Below, piece after piece: positions 8,104-17,712 of a stretch of DNA of 46,399 bases (position 1 is the first letter of the stretch; every line of letters begins with the position of its first letter). A model generated the notes under the pieces. The model worked only from the letters and a program-made list of their open reading frames with translations, was not told the DNA's origin and made no database searches. Both the position numbers and the translations under genes were made by a program. Origin of the DNA: Nitrospiraceae bacterium (lineage in GTDB: Bacteria; Nitrospirota; Thermodesulfovibrionia; UBA6902); NCBI GenBank assembly GCA_003599275.1, contig QZJG01000058.1, positions 1-46,399 on the forward strand. Reading direction: 5' to 3'.

Positions 8104-9999
8104 ATGTGGGGGAACGAGCAGAGCTTCAGGGCGATATTTAATTGTGCCATCGACGGAATACTCATTGCCGATATCGAAACGAAGAAATTCCATGTCGGCA
8201 ATAAAGCCATCTCTGAAATGATCGGGTACAGCGGTGAGGAGATACAAAGTATGTCTGTCCCGGATATTCATCCGCCCGAACAACTGCCCCACGTGCTCGG
8301 AGAGTTCGAAAGACTGGCGTCCGGAGAAACAACGGTTGCACGCGATATACCGGTCATGAGAAGGGGCGGGTCGATTTTTTATGCTGATATCAGCGCATCT
8401 CTCATCATGGTTTCGGAGAAAGAATACCTCATGGGTATTTTCCGGGACGTAACTGAACGCAAAAGTGTAGAGGATGCATTAAAGGAAAGCGAAGAGCGCT
8501 TCCGGATACTGCTTGAACAGAACTTTGACGGTGTCTTTATACACGAAAATTTCATGATCCTCGATTTGAACCAGCAATTGGCGGACATATTGGGATCTTC
8601 ACGGCCTGAATTATTGGGAACGAGTATAATGGTCCACATCCCTCCGCATTCTCAGGAACCCATTCAGGAATACATACGCACTAAAAAGAGAGGCCACTAT
8701 GAGGTCGAGCTTCAGAGAAGAGACGGCACGCTGGTCCAGGTTGAGTCCTTCGGCGCCCCTTGCAAGTTTCAGGGACGTGACGCAAGAATTGTTGCATTAA
8801 GAGATATCACTGAACGCAAGCACGCTGAGAACGTCCGGGATGAAAAGGCCAGATTGGAAGAACAGCTTCGTCAGGCGCAGAAGATGGAGGCGGTAGGGCA
8901 GCTTGCCGGTGGGATCGCCCATGACTTCAATAACATCCTTTCCGCTATCATAGGGTTTGCAAGCATTGTGAAGATGAAGATGGTAAGCGATGACCCACTG
9001 AAGACACACGTTGAGCGCATACTTGAATCCTCGGACAGGGCGGCCCAGCTTGTGCGCGCCCTCCTTGCCTTCAGCAAGAAACAGACCCTGGACATGAAAC
9101 CGGTGGCCCTTAACAGGATTGTCGCTGCAATTGAGGTCCTTCTGAGGAGGCTCATCGGCGAACACATAAATATGACAATAAAGACATCTGAGACGGAGTT
9201 GACAGTCTTGGCCGACAGCGGGCAGATGGAGCAGGTGCTTATGAATCTTGTGACAAATGCAAGGGACGCCATGCCGGCAGGGGGCCAATTGATCATCAGC
9301 ACGGGGACCATTGAGATTGACAGTGAATATATCGAGGTGCATGGCTTCGGGAAATCCGGCAGGTATGCCTCTCTTTCAGTGACTGATACCGGGACCGGCA
9401 TGAGCGAAGAGACGCAGGAAAAGATTTTCGAGCCCTTCTTCACGACAAAAGAGACAGGCCGGGGCACAGGGCTCGGGCTTGCCATGGTGTATGGAATAAT
9501 AAAACAGCACAACGGATATATAAACGTATACAGTGAACCTGGAAAAGGTACAACTCTCAAGATATATCTCCCGTTAATAAACTTTAAAAGTGTGGTGGAA
9601 GAGAAACGCATCGGCGGATATCTGCGTGGCGGGACCGAAACAATACTCGTTGCAGAGGACGACGATTACCTGCGCGAGCTCGTGGCCGCCGTACTCGGCG
9701 AGTTCGGATATAAAGTCATTACCGCTGCAGACGGAGAGGACGCCATGATGAAATTCACGGAAAATATCGGGGACGTGCAGCTCTGCATCCTCGATGTCAT
9801 CATGCCAAAGAAGGGCGGCAAAGATGTTTATGATTATATCAGAGCGAAAAGGACCGATATCGGGGTCATCTTTATGAGCGGCTATCCCGCAGACCTTATA
9901 GACAGGGGCGCGTTTTCCGCGGATGACACCGTCCTTCTGTTAAAACCCGTTGTGCCCAGGGACCTTCTGGCGAGGGTGAGGGAGATGCTGGACAAATAG
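8104..9999 (+). CDS. Hybrid sensor histidine kinase (PAS-PAS-HisKA-HATPase-REC)
   Basis: A 631-residue soluble hybrid kinase. Two PAS domains (about 5-120 and 128-240) each end in a DxTERK linker. The HisKA H-box has phospho-accepting His273 in GGIAHDFNN. The ATP-binding domain (about 375-495) has N, G1 (DTGTGM) and G2 (GTGLGL) boxes. A C-terminal receiver has acidic residues AEDDD and phospho-acceptor Asp564. No membrane segment is visible, so it senses an intracellular cue through PAS. A strong ribosome site (TTGGAGGG) precedes the ATG. The HATPase-plus-REC order resembles chemosensory or biofilm hybrid kinases; its output partner is not in the window. It sits between the two halves of an ABC exporter on the other strand. 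Confidence 0.93.
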   Translation: MWGNEQSFRAIFNCAIDGILIADIETKKFHVGNKAISEMIGYSGEEIQSMSVPDIHPPEQLPHVLGEFERLASGETTVARDIPVMRRGGSIFYADISASLIMVSEKEYLMGIFRDVTERKSVEDALKESEERFRILLEQNFDGVFIHENFMILDLNQQLADILGSSRPELLGTSIMVHIPPHSQEPIQEYIRTKKRGHYEVELQRRDGTLVQVESFGAPCKFQGRDARIVALRDITERKHAENVRDEKARLEEQLRQAQKMEAVGQLAGGIAHDFNNILSAIIGFASIVKMKMVSDDPLKTHVERILESSDRAAQLVRALLAFSKKQTLDMKPVALNRIVAAIEVLLRRLIGEHINMTIKTSETELTVLADSGQMEQVLMNLVTNARDAMPAGGQLIISTGTIEIDSEYIEVHGFGKSGRYASLSVTDTGTGMSEETQEKIFEPFFTTKETGRGTGLGLAMVYGIIKQHNGYINVYSEPGKGTTLKIYLPLINFKSVVEEKRIGGYLRGGTETILVAEDDDYLRELVAAVLGEFGYKVITAADGEDAMMKFTENIGDVQLCILDVIMPKKGGKDVYDYIRAKRTDIGVIFMSGYPADLIDRGAFSADDTVLLLKPVVPRDLLARVREMLDK

Positions 10000-10001
10000 C
10001 G

Positions 10002-10985
10002 CTACTTTTCCGATCTTCTGCGGTAGGCCCTGACCGCTTCTTTTACCGTGTCCTCCGCTGTACCGTTCTGCTCCCTGATCTGCCTGCCAGTCATTTTAAG
10101 AAAGGCGTCGTTCAGGGTGGGCCTCTGCAGCCTTACCGAAAGGACTTTTTCTCCGATGGCTTTAATGATTTCAGGTATACAGGCGTCTCCTTTAAGAGTT
10201 GTCATAAACAATTCACCGTTCTTTTCCGAGACATTGAGATTGAACAGCCCTTCTATTTCGAGTTTTGCCTTGTCGTTGTCCGAAGTTTTTATGTAAATAA
10301 CGTCTCCGCCTACGGTCTTTTTTAATTCCTCGGGCGTTCCTGAGGCAATAATCCTGCCGTTGTCGATGATCGCAATCTTATCGCATACCTCCGCTTCTTC
10401 CATGTAGTGTGTAGTCATGAAGATGGTCGCATTATGTTTTTTCGGGAGTTCGACAATGAATTCCCAGAGGTTGGCCCTCGTCTGGGGATCGAGCCCGAGA
10501 GTCGGTTCGTCAAGAAACAGCACCTTCGGCCTGTGGACCATGCCGCGCGCAACCTCAAGCCTCCTCTTCATCCCCCCGGAGAACTTCTTTACGAGGTCGT
10601 CCCTCCTCGCGTACAGATCTACAAACCGGAGTGCGTCGTCGATGCGCGTCTTTATTTCACCCCTTGTTACGCCATAAAGGTAAGCATGAAGCATCATGTT
10701 TTCATAAGCCGTCAGGTCTTTGTCGAGCGTCGTGTCCTGAAAGACAATCCCGATGGCCTTTCTCACATCCGACGGTTCTTTTGAACAGTCATGCCCGGCT
10801 ATAAACGCCCTGCCGGATGTCGGAGAAAGCAAAGTGCAGAGGATATTTATGGTGGTTGTCTTCCCTGCCCCGTTCGGGCCGAGGAAGCCGAAGATGTCGC
10901 CCTCATCGACCTCAAAAGAGATGTTGTCGACGGCAGTTAAATCTCCAAATCTCTTTGAAAGATTTTCGACTATGATTACAGGCAT
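10002..10985 (-). CDS. DrrA-like ABC exporter ATP-binding protein
   Basis: A 327-residue ATPase of the daunorubicin-resistance (DrrA/CcmA) class. Walker A is GPNGAGKT (36-43), the Q-loop is VFQDTTLD, the signature is FSGGMKRR, Walker B is VLFLDEP, and the switch is MTTHYMEEAE. The extra C-terminal domain (about 230-327) ending in PTLNDAFLKMTGR is typical of this class. It would power the DrrB-like permease at 7229-7987, which normally follows directly. Here a plus-strand kinase gene lies between them. The 3' ends of the kinase and this gene are only 2 bases apart. Confidence 0.92.
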   Translation of the reverse strand: MPVIIVENLSKRFGDLTAVDNISFEVDEGDIFGFLGPNGAGKTTTINILCTLLSPTSGRAFIAGHDCSKEPSDVRKAIGIVFQDTTLDKDLTAYENMMLHAYLYGVTRGEIKTRIDDALRFVDLYARRDDLVKKFSGGMKRRLEVARGMVHRPKVLFLDEPTLGLDPQTRANLWEFIVELPKKHNATIFMTTHYMEEAEVCDKIAIIDNGRIIASGTPEELKKTVGGDVIYIKTSDNDKAKLEIEGLFNLNVSEKNGELFMTTLKGDACIPEIIKAIGEKVLSVRLQRPTLNDAFLKMTGRQIREQNGTAEDTVKEAVRAYRRRSEK

Positions 10986-11039
10986 AACAAAAGCTTAGCA
11001 GAAAAATACGGAGGAGTGAATAAAGGACAGTCGCGGGGG

Positions 11040-11312
11040 CTAATCCTTTACCTTTTCCGGCGTGCTGTCCCGGCGGGAGCAATATTCAGAGTATTCGCTT
11101 ATATATTCTATGAGATCGGAAGGGAGTTCTATTCCCAATTTTTTTAACTCATCCAATATTTCACAACTTCTCAGAGCAACCATCTCGGCCTCCTGCCGTG
11201 ATAATATGCAAGGGATGTGCCAAAAAGGAAGTTGTTGATCTTGAATACAATTTTGGGAATTAAGGTCCATTTGGTTGACATAATTTGGCAGGGACGGGGA
11301 AAAATTTGTCAT
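11040..11312 (-). CDS. Small hypothetical protein (uncertain)
   Basis: A 90-residue reading frame with no recognised domain. The second half (from about residue 40) looks like a helical, real-protein-like sequence (ILDELKKLGIELPSDLIEYISEYSEY). The first half is low in hydrophobic residues and may be non-coding. No ribosome site precedes the ATG, and the upstream boundary is a dispersed repeat (11321-11398). A shorter start inside the frame is possible. Confidence 0.35.
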   Translation of the reverse strand: MTNFSPSLPNYVNQMDLNSQNCIQDQQLPFWHIPCILSRQEAEMVALRSCEILDELKKLGIELPSDLIEYISEYSEYCSRRDSTPEKVKD

Positions 11313-11320
11313 TATGTTTC

Positions 11321-11398
11321 TGTCATTGCGAGCGCCCGAAGGGTGCGTGGCAATCTCTCAATAAAACGGGATTGCTTCGGCTTCGCCTCGCAATGACA
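11321..11398. repeat. MITE-like palindromic repeat (TGTCATTGCGAG ends)
   Basis: A 78-base element bounded by perfect 12-base inverted ends, TGTCATTGCGAG (11321-11332) and CTCGCAATGACA (11387-11398), with further internal symmetry around ATTGCTTCGGCTTCG. A half copy is at 28060-28090. This class of 'cgcaatgaca' repeat is common as a small dispersed palindrome in environmental genomes. It lies between the small hypothetical frame and the htpG promoter. Confidence 0.7.
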
Positions 11399-11431
11399 TC
11401 AAGGAATCGCTATTTATATCGGCTGTGAGAA

Positions 11432-11461
11432 TTGACTTTTATGCGGGCTTTTTAGTATATC
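11432..11461 (+). promoter_or_regulatory. Candidate sigma-70 promoter of htpG
   Basis: TTGACT (11432-11437) and TATATC (11456-11461) are 18 bases apart. The start would be near 11468, leaving a leader of about 40 bases with GAGGTG before the htpG ATG. No CIRCE element or sigma-32-like box was seen. Confidence 0.42.
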
Positions 11462-11509
11462 AAATACGCTTTGCTTATTTACCAATAAAATTCACGTGAG
11501 GTGTATAAC

Positions 11510-13420
11510 ATGACCAAGACGAGTCTGGAATTCAGGACAGAGGTTAAACAATTGCTCGATTTAATGATCCACTCTCTTTATTCTCATAAAGAGATATTCC
11601 TGAGGGAGCTTATTTCAAATGCTTCAGACGCAATAGACCGCGCGAGGTATGAATCTCTGACAAACAGCGGTATCCTGGAAAACGAGGGCGAATGGAAAAT
11701 CAAAATAACCACGGACAAGGAAGCCGGAACGCTTACCATAAGCGACAACGGTATCGGTATGACGAGGGATGAGATGGTCCAGTCCCTTGGGACAATAGCC
11801 CATTCAGGAACGAAGGAGTTTATCGCCGCCCTGCAAAGCAGGGAAGTAAAGGACAACCCTGAGCTTATCGGACAGTTCGGAGTGGGGTTCTATTCCTCCT
11901 TCATGGTGGCGGACAAGGTCATCGTGATATCAAGGAAAGCCGGAGCGGACATAAAAACAGGCGTGAGATGGGAATCGACTGCTGACGGCACGTTTACTGT
12001 GGAGGACGCCGAAAAGGAAGGCAAGGGCACGGACGTCATCCTGCACCTCAAGCAGGACGAGAAAAAATATCTCGAAGAGTGGGAAATCCGGGGCGTAATA
12101 AGGAAATACTCCGATTACATCGAACACCCGGTCGTGATGGAGGTTGAAAAGGAAAAAGAGAGTGAGCTGAAAAAGGGCGAGACGGTAAAGGTGAGGGAAG
12201 AAGAGGCGCTGAATTCCGGAAAGGCTATCTGGCTCAGGGACAAATCACAAATAACGCAGGAAGAATACAATGAATTTTACAAGCACATCGCCCATGATTT
12301 CTCCGATTCGGCCAGGGTAGTCCATTTCAGGGCGGAGGGCACGTCGGAATTCACGGCCCTCCTTTACATCCCGTCAAGGGCGCCTTTCGATATTTATTAT
12401 AAGGACTACAAGATCGGCCCCTCTCTTTACGTAAAGAGGGTCCAGATCATGGACCACTGCGAGCAGCTGATACCCATGTATCTGAGATTCGTAAAAGGCG
12501 TGGTAGACTCATCCGACCTTCCGCTGAATGTGTCGAGGGAGATCCTGCAGAAGAACAGGCAGATTGAGATTATTAACAAGAATATCACAAAGAGGGTGCT
12601 CGACACATTGACCGACATGAAGAAGAACGAATACGAGAGCTATCTTCAGTTCTACAAAGAGTTCGGCAGGTTATTAAAGGAAGGCATCCATTACGATTCA
12701 GCCAGGAAAGAGATGATCGCCGACCTCCTGCTTTTTGAGTCAACGCAGAAAGCCGGCGGCACATATATTACCCTCCAGGAGTACATCGACAATATGAAGG
12801 AAGGGCAGGAGGATATTTTCTATATCACAGGGGCGTCGCGTGATGAAATCATGAAATCTCCGTATCTGGAGGCCTTCAAAGAAAAAGGCTGGGATGTCCT
12901 CATAATGCTGGATGAAGTAGATGATTTTATAATGAATGCCTTGCAGGAATACAAGGGCAAGAAGATAAAGTCGGTTGTCAGGGGCGATATTAAACTCGAT
13001 AAAGACGATAATGCCGCGAAAGAGGCGGAGAAGAAACTTGAGACACTTATTTCTCTTATAAAGGAACAATTGAAAGATGAGGTGAAAGACGTCCGCCTGT
13101 CGGGAAGGCTGAAAGACACTGCCTGCTGTCTCGTTGCAGATGAAGAAGGAATGGACCCCCATGTGGAAAGACTCCTCAAGTCCATGGGGCAGAAGGTCCC
13201 TGAGAACAAGCGGATACTCGAGATCAATCCGTCCCATCCCATTTTCGAGGCCATGAACAGGATATTTGAAAAAGACCGGAAGAGCGCAGCCCTCGAAGAA
13301 TATATCGGACTCCTCTATAACCAGGCGCTGCTGCTTGAAGGCTCAAAACCTAAAGATCCTGCCGCCTTTGCAGGCGCAATTACACGGCTGATGGTGAAGG
13401 ATGCGGAGAAGTCTGCTTAG
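11510..13420 (+). CDS. htpG: Hsp90-family chaperone HtpG
   Basis: An ATP-dependent cytosolic chaperone, 636 residues from the ATG at 11510 (a GTG at 11501 is also in frame but overlaps the GAGGTG ribosome site). The N-terminal GHKL ATPase has ELISNASDAIDR, the DNGIGM motif, and GQFGVGFYS. The middle domain has the arginine-containing FVKGVVDSSDLPLNVSRE segment. The C-terminal dimerisation domain ends around residue 630. Length and domain order are normal. It ends convergently with rlmB, overlapping by 4 bases. Confidence 0.97.
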   Translation: MTKTSLEFRTEVKQLLDLMIHSLYSHKEIFLRELISNASDAIDRARYESLTNSGILENEGEWKIKITTDKEAGTLTISDNGIGMTRDEMVQSLGTIAHSGTKEFIAALQSREVKDNPELIGQFGVGFYSSFMVADKVIVISRKAGADIKTGVRWESTADGTFTVEDAEKEGKGTDVILHLKQDEKKYLEEWEIRGVIRKYSDYIEHPVVMEVEKEKESELKKGETVKVREEEALNSGKAIWLRDKSQITQEEYNEFYKHIAHDFSDSARVVHFRAEGTSEFTALLYIPSRAPFDIYYKDYKIGPSLYVKRVQIMDHCEQLIPMYLRFVKGVVDSSDLPLNVSREILQKNRQIEIINKNITKRVLDTLTDMKKNEYESYLQFYKEFGRLLKEGIHYDSARKEMIADLLLFESTQKAGGTYITLQEYIDNMKEGQEDIFYITGASRDEIMKSPYLEAFKEKGWDVLIMLDEVDDFIMNALQEYKGKKIKSVVRGDIKLDKDDNAAKEAEKKLETLISLIKEQLKDEVKDVRLSGRLKDTACCLVADEEGMDPHVERLLKSMGQKVPENKRILEINPSHPIFEAMNRIFEKDRKSAALEEYIGLLYNQALLLEGSKPKDPAAFAGAITRLMVKDAEKSA

Positions 13421-14145
13421 AGTCTCTGCTTCGCGATTTCATATGCGAAAATTGCACATGACATAGCTACGTTAAATGAAAGTTGTGCGCCTTTCATTGG
13501 AAGGGTGATCTTCATGTCGAGATGTTTCTGCAGCCCGTAGCGGATGCCGCTCCCCTCAGACCCCAGTACAAGACAGAGCGGAAACGGTAATGATACTTTA
13601 TTGATATCTTCTCCGCCTTCAACGACGGTGCCGACTGCCCAGTAACCTGCTTTCTTTGCCTGCAGTAAGGTCGTGACAAGATTAGTCACCAATGATACAG
13701 GCACATAATTTTCGCCGCCTGAGGCAACATGCAAGACCGTTTCGTTGACTTCGCAGGAAGCGTGCTGCGGGATCACTATCGCAAAGCCGCCGAAGCAGGC
13801 CGCGATGCGCATAATAGAACCCAGATTGTGAGGGTCGTTAATGCTGTCAAGGAATATGAAAGTCGGGCGTTTATCTTCCGGAAGACGCAGTAAATTTTCA
13901 AAAGGTGAGTAATGAAATTCGTCCGCCTCGGCGACAATCCCCTGAAGACGGTCTGCGCGTTTGATCCTCAGGAGTTCATTTTCAGAGACGCGGTTGACGG
14001 GGACCATTGCAGTCTTAATGACCTTCTCAACGCCGGGGTCCTTAAAATTGTCCTGTAAAAATATCTTTCTTATGCTTTGAGGATTTGCCTTCAAGCGCTC
14101 CAGGACGGGGTTCTTTCCGTAAAGGTACATCCTGTTTTTTGCCAA
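13417..14145 (-). CDS. rlmB: 23S rRNA (guanosine-2'-O)-methyltransferase RlmB
   Basis: A 242-residue SpoU/TrmH-family methyltransferase. The N-terminal substrate-binding domain begins LYGKNPVLERLKAN. The SPOUT catalytic part carries motif 1 FLDSINDPHNLGSIMRIAA, motif 2 LVLGSEGSGI, and motif 3 LPMKGAQLSFNVAMS, which form the trefoil-knot SAM site. RlmB methylates 23S rRNA G2251 (E. coli numbering); a related member of the family with another RNA target cannot be excluded. It is convergent with htpG. Confidence 0.9.
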   Translation of the reverse strand: MAKNRMYLYGKNPVLERLKANPQSIRKIFLQDNFKDPGVEKVIKTAMVPVNRVSENELLRIKRADRLQGIVAEADEFHYSPFENLLRLPEDKRPTFIFLDSINDPHNLGSIMRIAACFGGFAIVIPQHASCEVNETVLHVASGGENYVPVSLVTNLVTTLLQAKKAGYWAVGTVVEGGEDINKVSLPFPLCLVLGSEGSGIRYGLQKHLDMKITLPMKGAQLSFNVAMSCAIFAYEIAKQRL

Positions 14146-14320
14146 CTGTTCCTCCGGTTTTCTGTGTTATGGTGATTATGTTACCTTATTGCTCCGGTGG
14201 AAATAAATGGATAACCGATCAATTAAGTTGTAGTATTTTTTGACCGAAAAGCTCAATATACATCGAACTTGACCTTTGATATTATTTATAATATAGAATT
14301 TTAATTTACGGAGGACATTG

Positions 14321-15949
14321 ATGGTTCAGGAATTTGCGGATGCCGCTTCATGCTGGAAGGCGATATTGTCTGATGTCCGGAGGAACAGGGACCTGCTTTC
14401 AATAATCGAAAAGTTTGCGCGGGAAAACATGGCCCCTGTAAAGGTTGTATTCGGCACCTCGGGCTGGAGGGGTGAGATCGGGACTGATTTTACATTCAAC
14501 AACGTGAGAATTGTGACCTCTGCAATTATACAAATGTTCCGTGAAAACAGGCCTTCTGTCATGCAGGCGATGGGTGTGTCGGGTCTTGAAGACATAAAAA
14601 AGAGGGGCGTAATTGTCGGTCATGACAACAGGTTTTTGGGCAGGGATTTTGCGATGGAGGTCATCGGGCTCCTTCAAAAGGAGGGGATCAGGACATGGTA
14701 CGCAGGTGAAGCCGCCACTCCTGAATTTTCAACAGGGATAGTGATGTTGAATGCCGCATGCTCCATCAATCTCACCCCTTCACACAACCCTGCAAATTAC
14801 GGCGGTTTCAAATTTAATCCTTCTGACGGCGGCCCTGCGGGTCCGGAGATTACGGCAGAGATCGAAGAGAAGGCTAACAGGATGATGGCTGAATTTGCAC
14901 AACCCCAGCCTGCACTGCCGGATAAAATTGAAAGAGTCGATCTCACACAGTTGTATATCGATTACATAATCGAACGGGGGACGGTGGATTTGGGAAAGGT
15001 CCGCGATTTTGTGAACAACGAAGATTGCATCGTCTGCATTGACAATGTTCACGGCGCAACGAGAGGAAGGATACAGAGGATCATCGGTGAGAGCGGGAAG
15101 ATAAAATATCTCCGGACTGAAGATGACTATCTGTTCGGCGGGGTGGCCCCTGAGCCTTCTCCCCGGAATATGGAAGGCGTTGAAAAAGTCCTGAGGGCAG
15201 GCAGCGCTGCCTTTAAGCTCGGCGTTATAATGGACCCTGACGGCGACCGCATACGCCATGCCGATGCCGCCATGCAGATACCCATGAATTACTTCGGCGC
15301 TATGGCTTTTCATTTCCTTCATGTGGTCAAGGGCTTCCCCGGCGTTGCGGTGAAATCCGTGGGAACGAGCAACCTTCTGAATGCCATAGCGGACAAGCTG
15401 GGGGTCCCGGTTCGGGAAACAAAGGTCGGTTTCAAAAATTTCAGGCCATATATGATCAGGGACGCCTGTGAGAGAGCGGTAGTTGTTTTTGAAGAGTCGG
15501 ACGGGGTGTCCGGATACAACCATACTCTGGAAAAGGACGCCCTGTTCGGTGTCCTGCTCGCAATAGAGATGATGGCGGTGACCGGGAAAAATCTGAGCGG
15601 GTATTTGAAAGATATCATGGATGAATTCGGATATTATTACCCGGACCGTTCAGGTATCGAGGTTGACAGGTCATTGGCAGGAGAAGAACTCGGCAAGAGA
15701 CTTTCGGTCATCAGGGAAAAATACAAGATTGGGGCTTCGGTCGACATAAACGGCAGCCGAAGAACCGTGAAAGATGTTATAACGGTTGACGGCGCCAAGC
15801 TGGTTTTCGATGACGGCTCATGGCTCATGATACGGCCGTCGGGAACAGAACCCAAAGTCAGATTCTATATCGAAGCGCGGACCGAAGAGGAGAAGAAAGC
15901 GGTGTTCGCAACGGCAGAGAGGATGACGAGAGAGGCCCTGGGGATGTAG
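14321..15949 (+). CDS. Phosphohexomutase (phosphoglucomutase/phosphomannomutase family)
   Basis: A 542-residue alpha-D-phosphohexomutase. GTSGWRG (45-51) opens domain 1. The catalytic phosphoserine is Ser154 in LTPSHNP. The Mg-binding loop is DPDGDR, the sugar-specificity loop is EESDGVSG, and the phosphate-binding loop is RPSGTEPK in domain 4. ATG 14321 follows GGAGG and is preferred to the TTG three bases upstream. It interconverts hexose 1- and 6-phosphates and could feed glucose-1-phosphate to RmlA, but the exact sugar is not readable from sequence. Confidence 0.92.
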   Translation: MVQEFADAASCWKAILSDVRRNRDLLSIIEKFARENMAPVKVVFGTSGWRGEIGTDFTFNNVRIVTSAIIQMFRENRPSVMQAMGVSGLEDIKKRGVIVGHDNRFLGRDFAMEVIGLLQKEGIRTWYAGEAATPEFSTGIVMLNAACSINLTPSHNPANYGGFKFNPSDGGPAGPEITAEIEEKANRMMAEFAQPQPALPDKIERVDLTQLYIDYIIERGTVDLGKVRDFVNNEDCIVCIDNVHGATRGRIQRIIGESGKIKYLRTEDDYLFGGVAPEPSPRNMEGVEKVLRAGSAAFKLGVIMDPDGDRIRHADAAMQIPMNYFGAMAFHFLHVVKGFPGVAVKSVGTSNLLNAIADKLGVPVRETKVGFKNFRPYMIRDACERAVVVFEESDGVSGYNHTLEKDALFGVLLAIEMMAVTGKNLSGYLKDIMDEFGYYYPDRSGIEVDRSLAGEELGKRLSVIREKYKIGASVDINGSRRTVKDVITVDGAKLVFDDGSWLMIRPSGTEPKVRFYIEARTEEEKKAVFATAERMTREALGM

Positions 15950-16043
15950 GGTTATGAGTCATGAGTTAAGGGTTGATTATGTAGGGTGACGCGACCTCGC
16001 CAATTTTGCATTAGAGGCAAGAGATAGTGTATATTTCCATGTC

Positions 16044-16922
16044 ATGGGAAAAGTAATTCTGAAAACAGAAATGCCCGATGTCGGAACACCCCGGCGTGGC
16101 AAGGTGAGGGACATCTATGACCTCGGCGATTCTCTCCTGCTTGTGGTTACGGACAGGGTCTCCGCTTTTGACGTGGTATTGCCCAATGGGATACCGGACA
16201 AAGGGAAAGTCCTCACTGCCATCTCTGTCTTCTGGTTCAGGATGATGGAAGATATTGTCAAAAACCATGTCATTGCCATAGATGTCAAAGACTTTCCGGG
16301 GAAGCTTCATAAATACACCGACATACTTCAGGGCAGGAGCCTGCTTGTAAAAAAGGCAAAGGTTGTGCCAGTCGAATGCATAGTCCGGGGTTATCTTTCC
16401 GGCAGCGGATGGAAATCATATCAGAAAGACGGCACTGTGTGCGGGATAAGGCTTCCGGCGGGAATGCCTGAATCCTCGAAAATTGAACAACCGATTTTCA
16501 CCCCCAGCACAAAGGCTGAAGCAGGGCATGATATCAATATTTCGTTTGACGAAGTTAGAGAAATTATCGGCAATGATACCGCTGCCGAATTGAAAGCTCT
16601 GACCTTGAAGATTTACGGGAAGGCGAGGGATTACGCGGAGAAGAAAGGGATAATTATCGCCGACACAAAGATGGAATTCGGTATTTACAATGATGAAATA
16701 ATTCTGATAGACGAGCTGCTCACCCCTGATTCCTCCCGCTTCTGGAGTATAAAAGATTACGCCCCCGGAAGAAGCCAGGACAGCTTTGACAAACAGATTG
16801 TGAGGGACTATCTGCTGACGCTGGACTGGGACCAGACCCCTCCCGGCCCCGAATTGCCGTTTGATATAGTCAGGAAAACCTCCGACAGGTATCAGGAGAT
16901 ATTGCGGATATTGACTGGGTAA
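16044..16922 (+). CDS. purC: SAICAR synthase PurC
   Basis: A 292-residue phosphoribosylaminoimidazole-succinocarboxamide synthase, which joins aspartate to CAIR with ATP in purine synthesis. Family landmarks are [12 protein letters not shown] near the N-terminus, [43 protein letters not shown], and [14 protein letters not shown]. The length matches the longer (about 290-300 residue) bacterial/yeast type. No ribosome site is evident before the ATG. It stands alone, without other pur genes. Confidence 0.96.
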   Translation: MGKVILKTEMPDVGTPRRGKVRDIYDLGDSLLLVVTDRVSAFDVVLPNGIPDKGKVLTAISVFWFRMMEDIVKNHVIAIDVKDFPGKLHKYTDILQGRSLLVKKAKVVPVECIVRGYLSGSGWKSYQKDGTVCGIRLPAGMPESSKIEQPIFTPSTKAEAGHDINISFDEVREIIGNDTAAELKALTLKIYGKARDYAEKKGIIIADTKMEFGIYNDEIILIDELLTPDSSRFWSIKDYAPGRSQDSFDKQIVRDYLLTLDWDQTPPGPELPFDIVRKTSDRYQEILRILTG

Positions 16923-16959
16923 AAGCCTGTCGAATAATCTTACACAATGTAAAGCAATC

Positions 16960-16975
16960 TGGCACAATTCAGGCC
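16960..16975 (+). promoter_or_regulatory. Weak sigma-54-like promoter before the TPR lipoprotein
   Basis: TGGCAC followed at the correct distance by GC (GG-N10-GC), but the TT of the -12 element is missing (AGGCC instead of TTGCW). Just upstream is a short palindrome TTACACAATGTAA (16940-16952). It would give a leader of about 55 bases. The match is too poor to call with confidence. Confidence 0.22.
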
Positions 16976-17040
16976 TTTGCTTATAATTCAACTTACAAAA
17001 ATCATTAAAAATCAAAGACAATAAAAATCAAAGAATTGGT

Positions 17041-17712
17041 ATGATATTTGCTTTTTCCTGTATTATGTTGAGGAGAAGTGTAGTATCTATTATATTGATT
17101 CTTATTGCGGGCTGCGCATCCGTTTCCCATCGTGAAATGGCCTCTCAATTGGTAGATCGGGGAATTAATTATGCAGATAACGGTCAATATGATCTTGCCA
17201 TCGCAGAATACGACAGGGCATTGCAAAGCTCCCCGGCCTTTGCCAGCGCTTTCAACTACAAAGGCAATGCCTACTTTTTAAAGGGACAATACGATCTTGC
17301 TATTAATGAGTATAACAAGGCGATAGATACAGACCCCGATTACCTCAGGGCCTACAGCAATATGGGCTATACCTATTATCATATAGGGGAATATGAACGC
17401 GCTATAAACGAATTCAACAAGGCCCTGGACAAAGATCCGATGTATGCAAAATGCTACAACAAAAGGGGACTGGCATACTTTGCAAAAGGCGAGCTGGACC
17501 GGGCCGTCCATGATTACAATAAGGCAATAGAGCTTGATCCTGCGCTTGCACACTCTTATGACAACAGGGGCGTTGTATATCTGGTGACAGGCGAAATCGA
17601 GAAGGCCTGCGCCGATTTTGCGAGGGCCTGTGAATTGGGCGAATGCTCTACGTATCATATGCTGCTGAACGAGGGCCATTACTGCCAGTTTGATCGATTG
17701 GCTTCCAAATAG
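17041..17712 (+). CDS. TPR-repeat lipoprotein
   Basis: A 223-residue protein. A type II signal peptide ends in the lipobox LIAGC (Cys25 from the first ATG, Cys17 if the ATG at 17065 is used). About five tetratricopeptide repeats follow (residues 38-205; each with pattern Y..G..Y...G.YD.AI..Y.KAI..DP). It should be membrane-anchored on the periplasmic side and serve as a protein-interaction platform. It resembles the NlpI-like or PEP-CTERM-associated TPR lipoproteins only in general architecture; the partner is unknown. The last repeat contains three Cys residues (ACADFARACELGEC), which is unusual. Confidence 0.85.
   Translation: MIFAFSCIMLRRSVVSIILILIAGCASVSHREMASQLVDRGINYADNGQYDLAIAEYDRALQSSPAFASAFNYKGNAYFLKGQYDLAINEYNKAIDTDPDYLRAYSNMGYTYYHIGEYERAINEFNKALDKDPMYAKCYNKRGLAYFAKGELDRAVHDYNKAIELDPALAHSYDNRGVVYLVTGEIEKACADFARACELGECSTYHMLLNEGHYCQFDRLASK

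Noticed and set aside
14269..14292. TTGACC and TATAAT before the phosphohexomutase gene
   Set aside because: Only 12 bases separate the two boxes, too few for a sigma-70 promoter; each may be a chance match in an AT-rich stretch.
14780..15523. 247-residue minus-strand reading frame inside the phosphohexomutase gene
   Set aside because: Antisense shadow; the plus-strand frame has all catalytic motifs, while this one resembles nothing.
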